64,000 nt of DNA from Pseudomonadota bacterium (GTDB lineage: Bacteria > Pseudomonadota > Gammaproteobacteria > Steroidobacterales > Steroidobacteraceae). Every line of letters starts with the position of its first letter. Position 1 is the first letter of the stretch. Position numbers and translations under genes: made by a program. Location: the NCBI GenBank assembly GCA_021777555.1, contig JAJYDK010000007.1:1-64000 (forward strand). The letters run 5' to 3'. Shown here in pieces: positions 47,621 to 56,109 of this stretch. The notes beneath the pieces are model-generated. The model worked only from the letters and a program-made list of their open reading frames with translations. It did no database searches and was not told the origin of the DNA.

Positions 47621-48643
47621 ATGCGGATTCTGGCGATTGAGTCCTCCTGTGACGAGAGCGCGGCCGCGGTTCTCGACGAGAACCGTGGGCTGCTCGCCCA
47701 CGAGCTTTACAGCCAGATCGAGCTGCACCGCGCCTACGGCGGGGTCGTGCCCGAGCTGGCCTCCCGGGACCACGTGCGCAAGCTCCTGCCCCTGGTGCGC
47801 CGGGCACTGGCTCGGGCCGGCACGGCGCCTGGGGATCTCTCGGGGGTGGCCTACACGGCCGGTCCGGGGCTCATCGGCGCATTGCTTACCGGGGCGGCGC
47901 TCGCGCGCAGCCTGGCCTACGCCCTGAATCTCCCGGCGGTCGCGGTGCATCATCTCGAAGGACATCTGCTCGCTCCGCTCCTCGAGCCCGATCCGCCGCC
48001 TTTTCCGCACCTGGCGCTGCTGGTCTCGGGCGGGCACACCCAGCTCATCGAAGTGAGCGCCATCGGCCGCTACCGCATCCTCGGTGATACCCGGGACGAT
48101 GCGGCGGGGGAGGCGTTCGACAAGACGGCCAAGCTCCTTGGCCTGCCCTATCCCGGGGGGCCCGAGCTCGCCAGGCTCGCGCGACACGGCGCTCCCGGAG
48201 CCTTCCACTTCCCCCGGCCCATGCTCGATCGGCCGGGGCTGGAGTTCAGCTTCTCGGGGCTTAAGACCGCCGTGCTGCATGCGCTTCGCGGTCGCGAGCT
48301 CGATGCCACGCTGAAAGCAAACGTCGCCCGGGCGGTGGAAGAGGCCATCGTGGACACCCTGGCCGCCAAGGCCCTGCGCGCGCTCGAGAGCACCGGCCTT
48401 GCCACGCTGGTCGTCTCCGGCGGCGTGAGCGCCAACCAGCGCCTGCGCGAGACGCTCGCGGAAGCGGTCGGCCGCCGCGGGGGACGCGTGTACTATCCGC
48501 GGACCGAGTTCTGCACCGACAACGCGGCAATGATCGCGGTGGCGGGGCTGGCGCGGCTCAAGGCGGGCGAGCGCCTCGGGCTCGATATCGCGGCCCGCGC
48601 GCAGTGGCCGATCGAGTCGCTGGCCCCCGTGGCATCCCTCTGA
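47621..48643 (+). CDS. tsaD: tRNA threonylcarbamoyladenosine transferase TsaD
   Basis: A 340-residue ASKHA-fold protein that makes t6A37 in ANN-reading tRNAs together with TsaB, TsaC and TsaE. It opens [18 protein letters not shown], and has the metal-binding [11 protein letters not shown], the [11 protein letters not shown] nucleotide loop and [13 protein letters not shown] near the C-terminus. AAGG lies six bases before the ATG. Divergent from rpsU; folB follows after 25 bases. Confidence 0.96.
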   Translation: MRILAIESSCDESAAAVLDENRGLLAHELYSQIELHRAYGGVVPELASRDHVRKLLPLVRRALARAGTAPGDLSGVAYTAGPGLIGALLTGAALARSLAYALNLPAVAVHHLEGHLLAPLLEPDPPPFPHLALLVSGGHTQLIEVSAIGRYRILGDTRDDAAGEAFDKTAKLLGLPYPGGPELARLARHGAPGAFHFPRPMLDRPGLEFSFSGLKTAVLHALRGRELDATLKANVARAVEEAIVDTLAAKALRALESTGLATLVVSGGVSANQRLRETLAEAVGRRGGRVYYPRTEFCTDNAAMIAVAGLARLKAGERLGLDIAARAQWPIESLAPVASL

Positions 48644-48668
48644 CTTCACATTCATTCACAGAGCAAGC

Positions 48669-49073
48669 ATGACCAGCGCGCTGATATCGGGCGATCGGAT
48701 CTTTCTGCGGGGACTCGCGGCCGAGTGCATCATCGGTTTCATCGAGTGGGAACGGCGCGTCAAGCAGACCGTGGTGGTGGACCTCGAGCTGCCGGTCGAT
48801 TGCCGCCGCGCCGCGGCGACCGATGATGTGGCGGACACAGTGGACTACAAACGGGTGGCCAAGCGCGTGCAGGCCTACATCGAGGCCTCCGAGTTCAAGC
48901 TCGTGGAGACTCTCGCGCACCGGCTGGCCTTGCTGCTCCTCGAGGAGTTTGCCATCGAGTGGGTGCGCGTGTCGCTCAACAAGCCGGGCGCTATCCGCAA
49001 TTCCCGTGATGTCGGCGTGGTGATCGAGCGCAGCCGGGCAGACCTGACCGCGGCGGCGGCGGCACGTCTTTAG
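48669..49073 (+). CDS. folB: Dihydroneopterin aldolase
   Basis: A 134-residue enzyme that splits dihydroneopterin to 6-hydroxymethyl-dihydropterin and glycolaldehyde in folate synthesis. Motifs: DRIFLRGLAAECIIGFIEWERRVKQTVVVDLEL, then DTVDYKRVAKRVQAYIEASEFKLVETLAHRLA and VSLNKPGAI. It sits between tsaD and folK (15-base gap to folK) in the same direction. Confidence 0.94.
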   Translation: MTSALISGDRIFLRGLAAECIIGFIEWERRVKQTVVVDLELPVDCRRAAATDDVADTVDYKRVAKRVQAYIEASEFKLVETLAHRLALLLLEEFAIEWVRVSLNKPGAIRNSRDVGVVIERSRADLTAAAAARL

Positions 49074-49088
49074 GGTCACCGCGCCGCC

Positions 49089-49589
49089 ATGACACAGGTC
49101 TACATCGCCGCCGGCAGCAACGTCGAGCCCGAGCGCCATCTCACGGTGGCGGTCCGGGAGCTCGAGCGGCATTTTCCCGGCGTGCGGTTCTCGTCCTGGT
49201 ATCGCAACCGCGCGGTCGGCTTCGAGGGCGATGACTTCATCAACTTCGTGGCCGGCTTCCCGACGGACCTGTCGGTGGAGGAGCTGATCGCGAGGCTGCA
49301 GTTCATCGAGGCGCTGTGCGGCCGTACCCGCGAGGCGCCACGGTGGGCGCCGCGGACCATGGATCTCGATGTGCTGTTGTACGGTGATCTGGTCCGCCAG
49401 ACGCCGAGCCTGAAATTGCCGCGCCCCGACCTGCTGAAACGCGCCTACATGCTGGGCCCGCTCGCTGACCTCGCCCCCGAGGTCGTTCACCCCACCGAAG
49501 GGCTGACCATCGGTGAGCTGTGGCGCCGGTTCGATCGGGCGGCGCACCCGCTGGTCGTGGTGCGGCCGGGGGGGGAGGGCGGTGTTTGA
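49089..49589 (+). CDS. folK: 6-hydroxymethyl-dihydropterin pyrophosphokinase
   Basis: A 166-residue kinase using ATP to make hydroxymethyl-dihydropterin diphosphate, the step after FolB. Seen: YIAAGSNVEPERHLTVAVRELERHFP, and the signature RWAPRTMDLDVLLYGD, followed by LPRPDLLKRAYMLGPLADLAPEVVHP. It converges with the pteridine reductase gene six bases away, so three pteridine genes are clustered. Confidence 0.95.
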   Translation: MTQVYIAAGSNVEPERHLTVAVRELERHFPGVRFSSWYRNRAVGFEGDDFINFVAGFPTDLSVEELIARLQFIEALCGRTREAPRWAPRTMDLDVLLYGDLVRQTPSLKLPRPDLLKRAYMLGPLADLAPEVVHPTEGLTIGELWRRFDRAAHPLVVVRPGGEGGV

Positions 49590-49594
49590 CCCAC

Positions 49595-50368
49595 CTACCA
49601 GCCGATGCTGCGGCCGCCATCGACCGCCAGGATCTGACCCGTCACGAACGGCGCCTCGCAGGCGAAGTAGAGCGCCGCGCGAGCGATGTCCGCGGGCGAG
49701 CCGCTGCGCTTGAGGGCCGTGCGGTCGATGATGCGCTTGCGCAGGACTTCGTCCACTCCCCCCTCGGGCCACATGACGGGCCCGGGCGCGATGGCATTGA
49801 CCCGCACCTGCGGCCCGAGCTCGCGGGCGAGCGATTTGGTGAGCATGATCAGGCCCGCCTTGGCGATGCTGTAGACGGGGTGGCGGCGCAGCGGCCGCAT
49901 GCCGTGAATGTCCACCAGGTTCAGGATCAGCCCGCGGTTCTCGTGCAGGGCGGGCGCGACCGCCTGCGCGAGGAACAGCGGCGCCTTGAGGTTGGTGCCG
50001 ATGAGATCGTCCCACGCCTTGCCATCGATCTCGCTCATCGGGGTGGGATAGAAGGTCGAGGCATTGTTCACCAGGATGTCGAGCCGGCCGAAAGCCGCCG
50101 CCGCGGTCCTGGCCAGCTGCGTCAGCGAGGCGGTGTCGAGCAGATCGCACTGCGCGAGAACCGCCGACCCGGGCCGCGCCTGATTCAGCTGCGCGGCCAG
50201 GCTCGCCGCCGCCTCGGCGGAGTTTCGGTAGTGCAGGACGATGTTCGCTCCCGCCGCGTGCAGGGCGCGGGCGATCACGGCTCCCAGGCGGCGCGCGCTG
50301 CCGGTGATCAGGGTCGCTTTGCCGGTCAGCGGGAGATGAGCGGGTGGATTATCCGTAGAGATGACCAT
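49595..50368 (-). CDS. Pteridine reductase (short-chain dehydrogenase)
   Basis: A 257-residue NADPH-dependent SDR. The cofactor motif TGSARRLG has the arginine typical of pteridine reductases, NNAS follows, and the active site is YSIAK after DIHGMRPLRRHPV. Pteridine reductases reduce dihydrobiopterin, biopterin or dihydrofolate and in bacteria can support folate metabolism; the folB-folK neighbours agree. Start at 50368; the midA-like gene begins 12 bases away on the other strand. Confidence 0.88.
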   Translation of the reverse strand: MVISTDNPPAHLPLTGKATLITGSARRLGAVIARALHAAGANIVLHYRNSAEAAASLAAQLNQARPGSAVLAQCDLLDTASLTQLARTAAAAFGRLDILVNNASTFYPTPMSEIDGKAWDDLIGTNLKAPLFLAQAVAPALHENRGLILNLVDIHGMRPLRRHPVYSIAKAGLIMLTKSLARELGPQVRVNAIAPGPVMWPEGGVDEVLRKRIIDRTALKRSGSPADIARAALYFACEAPFVTGQILAVDGGRSIGW

Positions 50369-50379
50369 AGGGGCGCATT

Positions 50380-51561
50380 ATGGCGCCACCGGTGACCGCT
50401 GACACGTCCCTGCCCGTCCTGTCGGCGGAGGAGGCGGAGCACTCCCGCAAGGTGGGGCAGCTCATCCGTGAGCAGATCCGTGCGGCCGGCGGCTGGCTGT
50501 CGTTCGAGCGCTTCATGGACCTGGCGCTTTATGCCCCGGGGCTCGGCTATTACAGCGCCGGCAGCCGCAAGATCGGCCCGGGGGGCGATTTCGTCACCGC
50601 GCCGGAGGTGTCGGATCTGTTCAGCCGCTGCGTGGCCGAGCAGTGCGCCGAGGTCCTCCGGGGAGGGGGTGAGATCCTGGAGCTCGGGGCCGGTACCGGG
50701 CGCATGGCCGACGTCGTGCTCAGGGAGTTGTCCGCCCGCGGCGTGCCGCCTGAGCGCTATGCCATCCTGGAAGTCAGCGCGGACCTGGCGCTGCGCCAGC
50801 GTGAGCGCATCGGCCGGCTTCCCGCCGAGCTGCGGGACCGGGTGGTGTGGCTCGACCGATTGCCGGATCGCCCCGTACGCGGTGTCATCCTGGCCAACGA
50901 GGTGCTGGATGCCTTGCCCTGCCGGCGGTTTGTCGTCGCAGAGGACGGCGTGCGGGAACTCGGAGTGGCGCTCGAGGGCGAGACCCTCACGGAGTGCGCG
51001 CACGCGGCCGAGGAGGCACTGACCACCGTCTGTGCTTCGCTGATGAGCGAATTGCCGGGGCCGCTGCCCGCAGGGTATGTCTCGGAGGTCTGCCTGCGCG
51101 TGGCGCCGTGGCTCACCGGCGTGGGCGAGTGCCTGGAGCGTGGCCTGATGCTGCTGTTCGATTACGGCCTGCCGCGCGCGCAGTACTACCATCCGCAGCG
51201 TGTCAGTGGAACGTTGCGCTGTCACTTCAAACAGCGCGTTCACGACGTTCCCTATGTCAATCCCGGTGTCCAGGACATCACGGCGTGGGTTGACTTCACT
51301 CGCGTCGCCGAGGCGGCTTTGTCGTGCGGACTCGATGTCAGCGGCTTTGCGACCCAGGCGGCATTTCTGCTGGGCACGGGGATCGAGCGGTCCGTGGGCG
51401 AGGAGACCGACCCGGTGCAGCATGCGCGTCTTGCGGGCGAGGCACGCCGCCTGTTGCTGCCCGGTGAGATGGGTGAAGCGTTCAAGGTGATGGCGCTGAC
51501 GCGGGAACTCGATGCGCCGCTCTCGGGTTTCGCGCTGCAGGACCTGCGCGGGTCGCTGTAA
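50380..51561 (+). CDS. SAM-dependent methyltransferase, MidA/NDUFAF7 family
   Basis: A 393-residue protein with the family blocks ERFMDLALYAPGLGYYSAGSRKIGPGGDFVTAPEVSDLFSRC, the SAM loop ILELGAGTGRMADVVL, and VILANEVLDALPCRRF. The mitochondrial relative methylates an arginine of a complex I subunit; the bacterial target is not known. Its last 80 bases overlap the oppositely oriented aminopeptidase gene. Confidence 0.9.
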   Translation: MAPPVTADTSLPVLSAEEAEHSRKVGQLIREQIRAAGGWLSFERFMDLALYAPGLGYYSAGSRKIGPGGDFVTAPEVSDLFSRCVAEQCAEVLRGGGEILELGAGTGRMADVVLRELSARGVPPERYAILEVSADLALRQRERIGRLPAELRDRVVWLDRLPDRPVRGVILANEVLDALPCRRFVVAEDGVRELGVALEGETLTECAHAAEEALTTVCASLMSELPGPLPAGYVSEVCLRVAPWLTGVGECLERGLMLLFDYGLPRAQYYHPQRVSGTLRCHFKQRVHDVPYVNPGVQDITAWVDFTRVAEAALSCGLDVSGFATQAAFLLGTGIERSVGEETDPVQHARLAGEARRLLLPGEMGEAFKVMALTRELDAPLSGFALQDLRGSL

Positions 51562-52672
51562 TGCGATGGCCGCGGCACAACCGCCGGTCCCGCTCCTCCT
51601 CGGGCTCCTTCGACAGCCGGCGCGCGGCGGCGTAGAAGCGCGGCAGGTTCCCGTCCTCCCGCTCGAGCAGGCGCTCAAACCCCGGCAGGCAGTCGTAATA
51701 GGTCCCTACCGAGGCCAGGTCGGCGTTGTTCAGGCCCTCGGCGATCCAGTGATCGTAGAGGGGTGAGCGCAGGCCAAGACGGTGCTCCAGAGCTCGGATA
51801 CGCTGCGCGAGGCGTGAGAAGACGGCCTTCTTCTCCCGCAACATCCGCCCGTGCGCAATGCCTGAGGCATATACCCCTGCCAGCCGCTCGCGCGTGCGTC
51901 GCAGCAGCTCTGCGAATCGACGGTCGGCCTCGCTCCCGCGCTCGAATTGCGCGAACCGCTGCGGTTCGTGGCGATACGCGAGCCAACGCTTCATTCCCTC
52001 GTTCTCCACGGTCATGGCGAAGGCTTCGTCGAACCGGGAGTCGTCCTTGACGTACAACAGCTGGTGCGCGAGCTCGTGGAATATCATTGCCGCGAGCTCA
52101 TCGCTGCCGTAACGCATCATGGTGCTCATCACCGGATCGGGAAGCTTCCCAAGGGTCGAATAGGCCGGCACGCCCTCGACTGCGACATCGTAGCCGCGGT
52201 GCCTCAACTCCCGGGCGAACCGCCGGGCACGCCTCTCGTCGAAGTAGCCGCGATAGGCCACGCAGCCGGCGATTGGAAAGCACCACTGTCTGGGTTTGAC
52301 GGAAAACTCCGGTGCCGCAACCACGTTCCAGACCACGTAGCGGCGGCCGATGTTCACGTAGGTACGGTAGCTGTCATTGTTGGGTAGCCCGAGTCGTTCC
52401 GAGGCGAAGCGGCGTGCCTCCCGGACATCGCTCAGCTCTCGGATCAACGGTTCCGAGGTCCCGGGATCATCGATCACATCGATGATGGGTCTGCGTCCGT
52501 GCATGACATGCCATTCGCCGCTTGCCGCCTGCAGCAGATACATCGTGCTGGCACAGCCGGCGAGCCCCGTGAGAGCCGCCGCCGCGAGCGCCAGCCGCGC
52601 AGCGCGCAATCCGGCGCCAGAGCGCCGAGTGCGAGGAGCATTCCGTGGGGTGGGCGCCGCCTGGGGTACCAT
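51482..52672 (-). CDS. Lipoprotein aminopeptidase (PF10023-type)
   Basis: A 396-residue predicted zinc peptidase. A lipoprotein signal ends LTGLAGC (Cys40), the family blocks [17 protein letters not shown] and [19 protein letters not shown] follow, and the zinc site is HELAHQ (199-204) with a downstream DEAFA glutamate. It should face the periplasm. The start is uncertain: ATG 52672 gives a long basic lead, while a TTG at 52609 gives a more normal signal peptide ([19 protein letters not shown]). The last 26 residues are encoded by DNA that overlaps midA and look unlike the family. Confidence 0.82.
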   Translation of the reverse strand: MVPQAAPTPRNAPRTRRSGAGLRAARLALAAAALTGLAGCASTMYLLQAASGEWHVMHGRRPIIDVIDDPGTSEPLIRELSDVREARRFASERLGLPNNDSYRTYVNIGRRYVVWNVVAAPEFSVKPRQWCFPIAGCVAYRGYFDERRARRFARELRHRGYDVAVEGVPAYSTLGKLPDPVMSTMMRYGSDELAAMIFHELAHQLLYVKDDSRFDEAFAMTVENEGMKRWLAYRHEPQRFAQFERGSEADRRFAELLRRTRERLAGVYASGIAHGRMLREKKAVFSRLAQRIRALEHRLGLRSPLYDHWIAEGLNNADLASVGTYYDCLPGFERLLEREDGNLPRFYAAARRLSKEPEEERDRRLCRGHRITATRAGPAARNPRAAHRVPASAPSP

Positions 52673-52678
52673 TTGCGG

Positions 52679-53893
52679 ATGGAAGTGTACTTGGTCGGCG
52701 GTGCGGTGCGGGATCGGTTGCTCGGGCGGCCGGTCAAGGAGCGTGATTGGGTGGTGGTTGGGGCGCGCCCCGAAGACCTCGAGCGTCAGGGCTATGTGCC
52801 CGTGGGAAGGGAGTTCCCCGTGTTTCTCCATCCGAAGACCCGCGAGGAGTACGCGCTCGCTCGCCTGGAGCGGAAGGTGGCTCCGGGCTACCGGGGATTC
52901 GCCACGCAATTCTCCCCGGACGTGACGCTGGAGGAGGACCTGCGGCGCCGCGACCTGACGGTGAACGCCATGGCGGAGAGCGATTCGGGCGAGATCATCG
53001 ACCCTTACGGGGGACGACGGGATCTCGAGGCCCGGCTGCTGCGCCACGTGTCGGAGGCTTTCGTCGAAGACCCGGTGCGGGTGCTGCGGGTGGCGCGCTT
53101 CGCGGCGCGGTACGCGGCGCTGGGATTTCGCGTGGCGGAGGAGACCCTCGGGCTCATGCGCCGGATGACCGAGTCCGGGGAGCTGTCGGCGTTGGTGCCG
53201 GAGAGAGTCTGGCAGGAGACCGAGCGCGCACTCGGGGAAACCCACCCCGAGGTGTTCTTCGAGACGCTGCGCGAGTGCGGGGCGCTGCGGGTCATCTATC
53301 CCGAGATCGATGCGCTCTTTGGCGTACCGCAGCCGCCGCAGTGGCACCCGGAGGTCGATACCGGCGCGCACACCATGCTGGCGCTCCTCTGGGCCGCAGG
53401 GGCCGGCCTGCCGGCGTCCGCCCGGTTCGCGGTGCTCACCCACGATCTCGGCAAGGCCCTCACCGCGCCCGAGCGCTGGCCGAGCCATCATGGGCACGAG
53501 GACGGGGGAGTGCCCGCCATCGAGGCGCTGTGCGCGCGGCTGAAGGTGCCGAATGAATACCGCGACCTGGCGCTGCTCACCGCGCGCCACCATACGCGGG
53601 TGCACCGGGCCCGGGAGCTGCGGCCCGATACCGTATTGAAGCTGCTCGAGACGACGGACGCCTTCAGGAGGCCCGATCGGTTCGAAGAGCTGCTTGCGGC
53701 GTGCGAAGCCGATGCCCGCGGGCGCACCGGGCTCGAAGCCCAGCCCTACCCGCAGGCCGAATACCTGCGCCGCGTCCGCACCGCCGCCGCGGCGGTCACT
53801 TTGTCGCCGGATGAGCGCCAGGGGCTCGAGGGCCCGGCGATCGGCGAGCGGCTGCGCGAGAAGCGTCTCGCGGCGATCAAGTCGCTCGCCTGA
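52679..53893 (+). CDS. cca: CCA-adding tRNA nucleotidyltransferase
   Basis: A 404-residue enzyme that builds or repairs the 3' CCA of tRNAs. Class II polymerase-beta motif [37 protein letters not shown], and a C-terminal HD domain ([18 protein letters not shown]) as in the E. coli-type bifunctional enzyme with phosphohydrolase activity. It matters here because tRNA-Ile2 in this window lacks an encoded CCA. The ATG at 52679 is six bases from the divergent peptidase start. Confidence 0.95.
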   Translation: MEVYLVGGAVRDRLLGRPVKERDWVVVGARPEDLERQGYVPVGREFPVFLHPKTREEYALARLERKVAPGYRGFATQFSPDVTLEEDLRRRDLTVNAMAESDSGEIIDPYGGRRDLEARLLRHVSEAFVEDPVRVLRVARFAARYAALGFRVAEETLGLMRRMTESGELSALVPERVWQETERALGETHPEVFFETLRECGALRVIYPEIDALFGVPQPPQWHPEVDTGAHTMLALLWAAGAGLPASARFAVLTHDLGKALTAPERWPSHHGHEDGGVPAIEALCARLKVPNEYRDLALLTARHHTRVHRARELRPDTVLKLLETTDAFRRPDRFEELLAACEADARGRTGLEAQPYPQAEYLRRVRTAAAAVTLSPDERQGLEGPAIGERLREKRLAAIKSLA

Positions 53894-54001
53894 GGGCGGC
53901 GCCGGAATGAGGTTTGTGCCGAACCCGCCCGGGCAAGCGGTGGGGTCATCGGCTGCGTGCCTGGCGCACAGCCAGCGAGCCGTGAGGTTGGGGCGTACCG
54001 T

Positions 54002-54943
54002 TCAGGTGGAAGGAAGCGTGAGCCCTTGCGGCAGCGGCGGCGGCGGCAGATAGCCGGGCAGGATCTCCATCATCCGGCGGGGCGTCAGCCCGAGGCGGGC
54101 AAAGCCCTCGACGCCACACACGCTGTCGAGGGTGAGGGAGCGGAAGTTATCGAGTGTGAGCGGCTTGCCGGGCAGCAGCCCGAGCACGGCCGCCTGCAGA
54201 CGCCCGAGCGCGTCCGGGAGCCTGAGGATGTGGCATGGGAGCCTCGCCACCCGAGCCGTCAGGCGCACGATCTCCTCCAGTGTCATCACCTCCGGCCCTC
54301 CGAGCTCATAGGTCTCGCCGCAGGTCTTGCGCTCGCCGAGCGCGCGCACGAAGGCCTCGGCCACATCCCCCACGTACACGGGCGCGAAACGCGCCTGGGC
54401 GCGGGCGAGGGGCAGCAAGCCGCCCGAGAGGCGCAGCAGCCCGGCGAACCGGTTGGTGAGGGAGTCGCCGGGGCCGAAGATGACCGACGGACGGAACAGG
54501 GTGAAATCGAGGTGCGGGGCCGCGTGGATGCGCGCTTCGGCCTCACCCTTCGATCGCAGGTAGCGGCTCGGCCCCTGCGCCGAGGCCCCGAGCGAGCTCA
54601 TCTGCAGGAGCCGGCGCACGCGCGCGGCCTTCAGGGCCGCGACCAGCTTCTCCGCCAGCGCCGCATGCGCCACCTGGAACGTGGAGCGGCCGTGCTCGTT
54701 GAGAATGCCGACCAGGTTGACCACCACGTCCATGTCGGTGACGAGCCGGTCGAGCGTACCCGGGTCGTGTATGTTGGCCTCGATCAGCTCGACGGTGGGC
54801 AGCACGCGCAGGGCCTCGCCGTGCGTGCGATTGCGCGTCGGCACTCTGACCCAGTGTCCCTCCTGCGTCAGCCGGCTGACGAGGGCAGTGCCGACGAAAC
54901 CCGTCCCGCCCAGGACGCAGATATTGAGCGGCTCAGTGCGCAT
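54002..54943 (-). CDS. Complex I NDUFA9-like NAD(P)-binding protein
   Basis: A 313-residue atypical SDR with the motif ICVLGGTGFVGTALVSRL, RRLLQMSSLGAS in place of a full YxxxK active site (SRYLRSKGEAEARI follows) and RPSVIFGPGD. This group is named for similarity to the mitochondrial NDUFA9 subunit; the bacterial role is not known, though quinone or lipid metabolism has been suggested. Two ATGs lie six bases apart: GGGAGG is directly against the first (54949) but six bases before the second (54943), so I choose 54943. Confidence 0.87.
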   Translation of the reverse strand: MRTEPLNICVLGGTGFVGTALVSRLTQEGHWVRVPTRNRTHGEALRVLPTVELIEANIHDPGTLDRLVTDMDVVVNLVGILNEHGRSTFQVAHAALAEKLVAALKAARVRRLLQMSSLGASAQGPSRYLRSKGEAEARIHAAPHLDFTLFRPSVIFGPGDSLTNRFAGLLRLSGGLLPLARAQARFAPVYVGDVAEAFVRALGERKTCGETYELGGPEVMTLEEIVRLTARVARLPCHILRLPDALGRLQAAVLGLLPGKPLTLDNFRSLTLDSVCGVEGFARLGLTPRRMMEILPGYLPPPPLPQGLTLPST

Positions 54944-54970
54944 GCGCATCCTCCCGCCGGCAATTGTACA

Positions 54971-54999
54971 CCCGGGCCGGCGGATTCCGCCGGCCCGGG
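54971..54999. terminator. Strong GC hairpin downstream of hsp20
   Basis: A perfect 13-bp stem, CCCGGGCCGGCGG, with loop ATT and its complement, lies between the hsp20 stop (55044) and the next gene. There is no T-run on either side, so it may be a pause or processing site rather than an intrinsic terminator. Confidence 0.5.
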
Positions 55000-55043
55000 C
55001 TTCGAGGTGAATGGACCCGGCCCCGGAGGGGCGGGCCGACCGC

Positions 55044-55481
55044 TCAGGCCGCCTCGACGTCGATCCGCCTCGGCTGCAGCCGCGGCTGTTTCGGGATCGT
55101 CACCTCGAGCACGCCATGCACATGCTTGGCGCTGATGGCGTCCACATTGGCGCCTTCCGGAAGCGTGAAGCGGCGCAGGAACGAGCCGCTGCGGCGCTCA
55201 AGTCGCTGCCAGCCTTCCTGCTGCTGCGTCTCGCGCACACGTCTTTCACCGCGGATCGTCAACACGCCCTTGTCGGCCGTGATGTGGATGTCCTTGGGCT
55301 CGATGCCGGGGACATCGGCCAACACGACGAACCGCTCGGATTCCTCGCGGATGTCGACCGGAGGAATCCAGGAGACCTGCGCCGCATCGGCCGCTTCGCC
55401 CGTCTCGGATGAGAAAGTCTGGTCGAGTTGGCGATGCAGGCGGTCGATGAGCGCCCAGGGCTGATAGCGAACAACAGTCAT
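55044..55481 (-). CDS. Hsp20/alpha-crystallin small heat-shock protein
   Basis: A 145-residue holdase chaperone. The alpha-crystallin domain covers about 38-135: PPVDIREESERFVVLADVPGIEPKDIHITADKGVLTIRGER, and ends with HGVLEVTIPK and a short tail. It would bind unfolding proteins in heat or oxidative stress. GGAGG lies seven bases before the ATG at 55481, and a sigma-32-like promoter is 62 bases upstream. Confidence 0.94.
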   Translation of the reverse strand: MTVVRYQPWALIDRLHRQLDQTFSSETGEAADAAQVSWIPPVDIREESERFVVLADVPGIEPKDIHITADKGVLTIRGERRVRETQQQEGWQRLERRSGSFLRRFTLPEGANVDAISAKHVHGVLEVTIPKQPRLQPRRIDVEAA

Positions 55482-55542
55482 GATTGAACCTCCAATATCA
55501 AGTGATGTCAGGCGTCGCCGCCTCGAAATACCGCTGGTGTCG

Positions 55543-55570
55543 ATCTGTGGGCTGGCCCGGGGATTTCAAG
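55543..55570 (-). promoter_or_regulatory. Sigma-32-like (heat-shock) promoter of hsp20
   Basis: On the minus strand CTTGAAA (55564-55570) is a perfect sigma-32 -35 element, followed after 12 bases by CCCACAGAT (55543-55551), which approaches the CCCCATNT -10 element. Transcription would begin near 55536, about 55 bases before the start codon. Confidence 0.6.
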
Positions 55571-55783
55571 CGCCGGAGACCACCCGGGCCGCCAACTCCC
55601 TGCCCCTTGCGGCCTCCATCGATGTCCGAGGCGGAGGGGTGTGGCATGTGGGATGTTTGCGCGCGGAGCACCCCGGCAAATGCGTCGCTCTGGTCGCGGC
55701 GGAAGCTCGGCCGCAAGCGCCACATGGGGATCTCCTGTGCATATCCTGTGGAATGCCTGAATACAAGATATTGGGAGGCCGAA

Positions 55784-55846
55784 ATGGAGAAAAAAGCCGG
55801 CCACCATAAAAAAATCCTCGGCGCGCCACGGGTCATATCTTCGTAA
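55784..55846 (+). CDS. Possible 20-residue small protein or leader peptide
   Basis: A short frame beginning MEKKAGHHKK and ending RVISS, with GGGAGG five bases upstream at 55773-55778. A 7-bp inverted repeat begins right after its TAA stop. Lysine/histidine-rich and upstream of nrdJ on the same strand. Chance remains a real explanation; there is no homology evidence. Confidence 0.3.
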   Translation: MEKKAGHHKKILGAPRVISS

Positions 55847-55863
55847 CCAATTGTTTCAATTGG
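55847..55863. repeat. Short inverted repeat CCAATTG-TTT-CAATTGG
   Basis: A perfect 7-bp stem with a three-base loop, directly after the stop of the small frame at 55784-55846 and followed by CTTTA. It could be a weak terminator or a protein-binding site. Confidence 0.4.
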
Positions 55864-55936
55864 CTTTATGTGGCAGCTTCGCGCACTGGCCATAATCTTG
55901 ACGCCCGCCGGGGTGGTCATTAGGCTTTTTACCCCG

Positions 55937-55952
55937 ACACAAGATCTTGTGC
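55937..55952. promoter_or_regulatory. NrdR-box-like palindrome upstream of nrdJ
   Basis: ACACAAGATCTTGTGC contains the perfect 14-bp palindrome CACAAGATCTTGTG and matches the NrdR box pattern (acaCwAtATmTwGtgt) at most positions. It lies 157 bases before nrdJ. NrdR boxes usually come in pairs about 31 bases apart; I see no strong second copy at that distance. Confidence 0.5.
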
Positions 55953-56109
55953 CGGCCTGCGGGCCGCGCCAGATCGCGCGCTCGGGGAGGCTCAGGGGGG
56001 ATACAGGCTGTGATGGCGTCCCGGTGCACCCGGTACGCTGCGCATGGCGTTTTCGCGTCGCCCGTATCCCCTGTGATCCGGTGTGCAAACACTTGGAGCA
56101 CCGCGGACA

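Larger units (their letters stand above)
55482..56109. other. Long intergenic region between hsp20 and nrdJ
   Basis: This 628-base gap between divergent genes holds the hsp20 promoter (55543-55570), a possible 20-codon reading frame (55784-55846), an inverted repeat (55847-55863) and an NrdR-box-like palindrome (55937-55952). No larger gene is convincing. I looked for a cobalamin riboswitch before this B12-dependent reductase and did not find its conserved box. Confidence 0.6.

Noticed and set aside
55484-55846. A 120-codon frame in the hsp20-nrdJ gap
   Set aside because: It crosses the hsp20 promoter, has no ribosome-binding site at its start and shows no protein-like pattern; only its last 20 codons have a plausible start.
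55864-56109. Adenosylcobalamin riboswitch upstream of nrdJ
   Set aside because: I did not find the conserved B12-box sequence in the leader; a covariance-model search would settle it.
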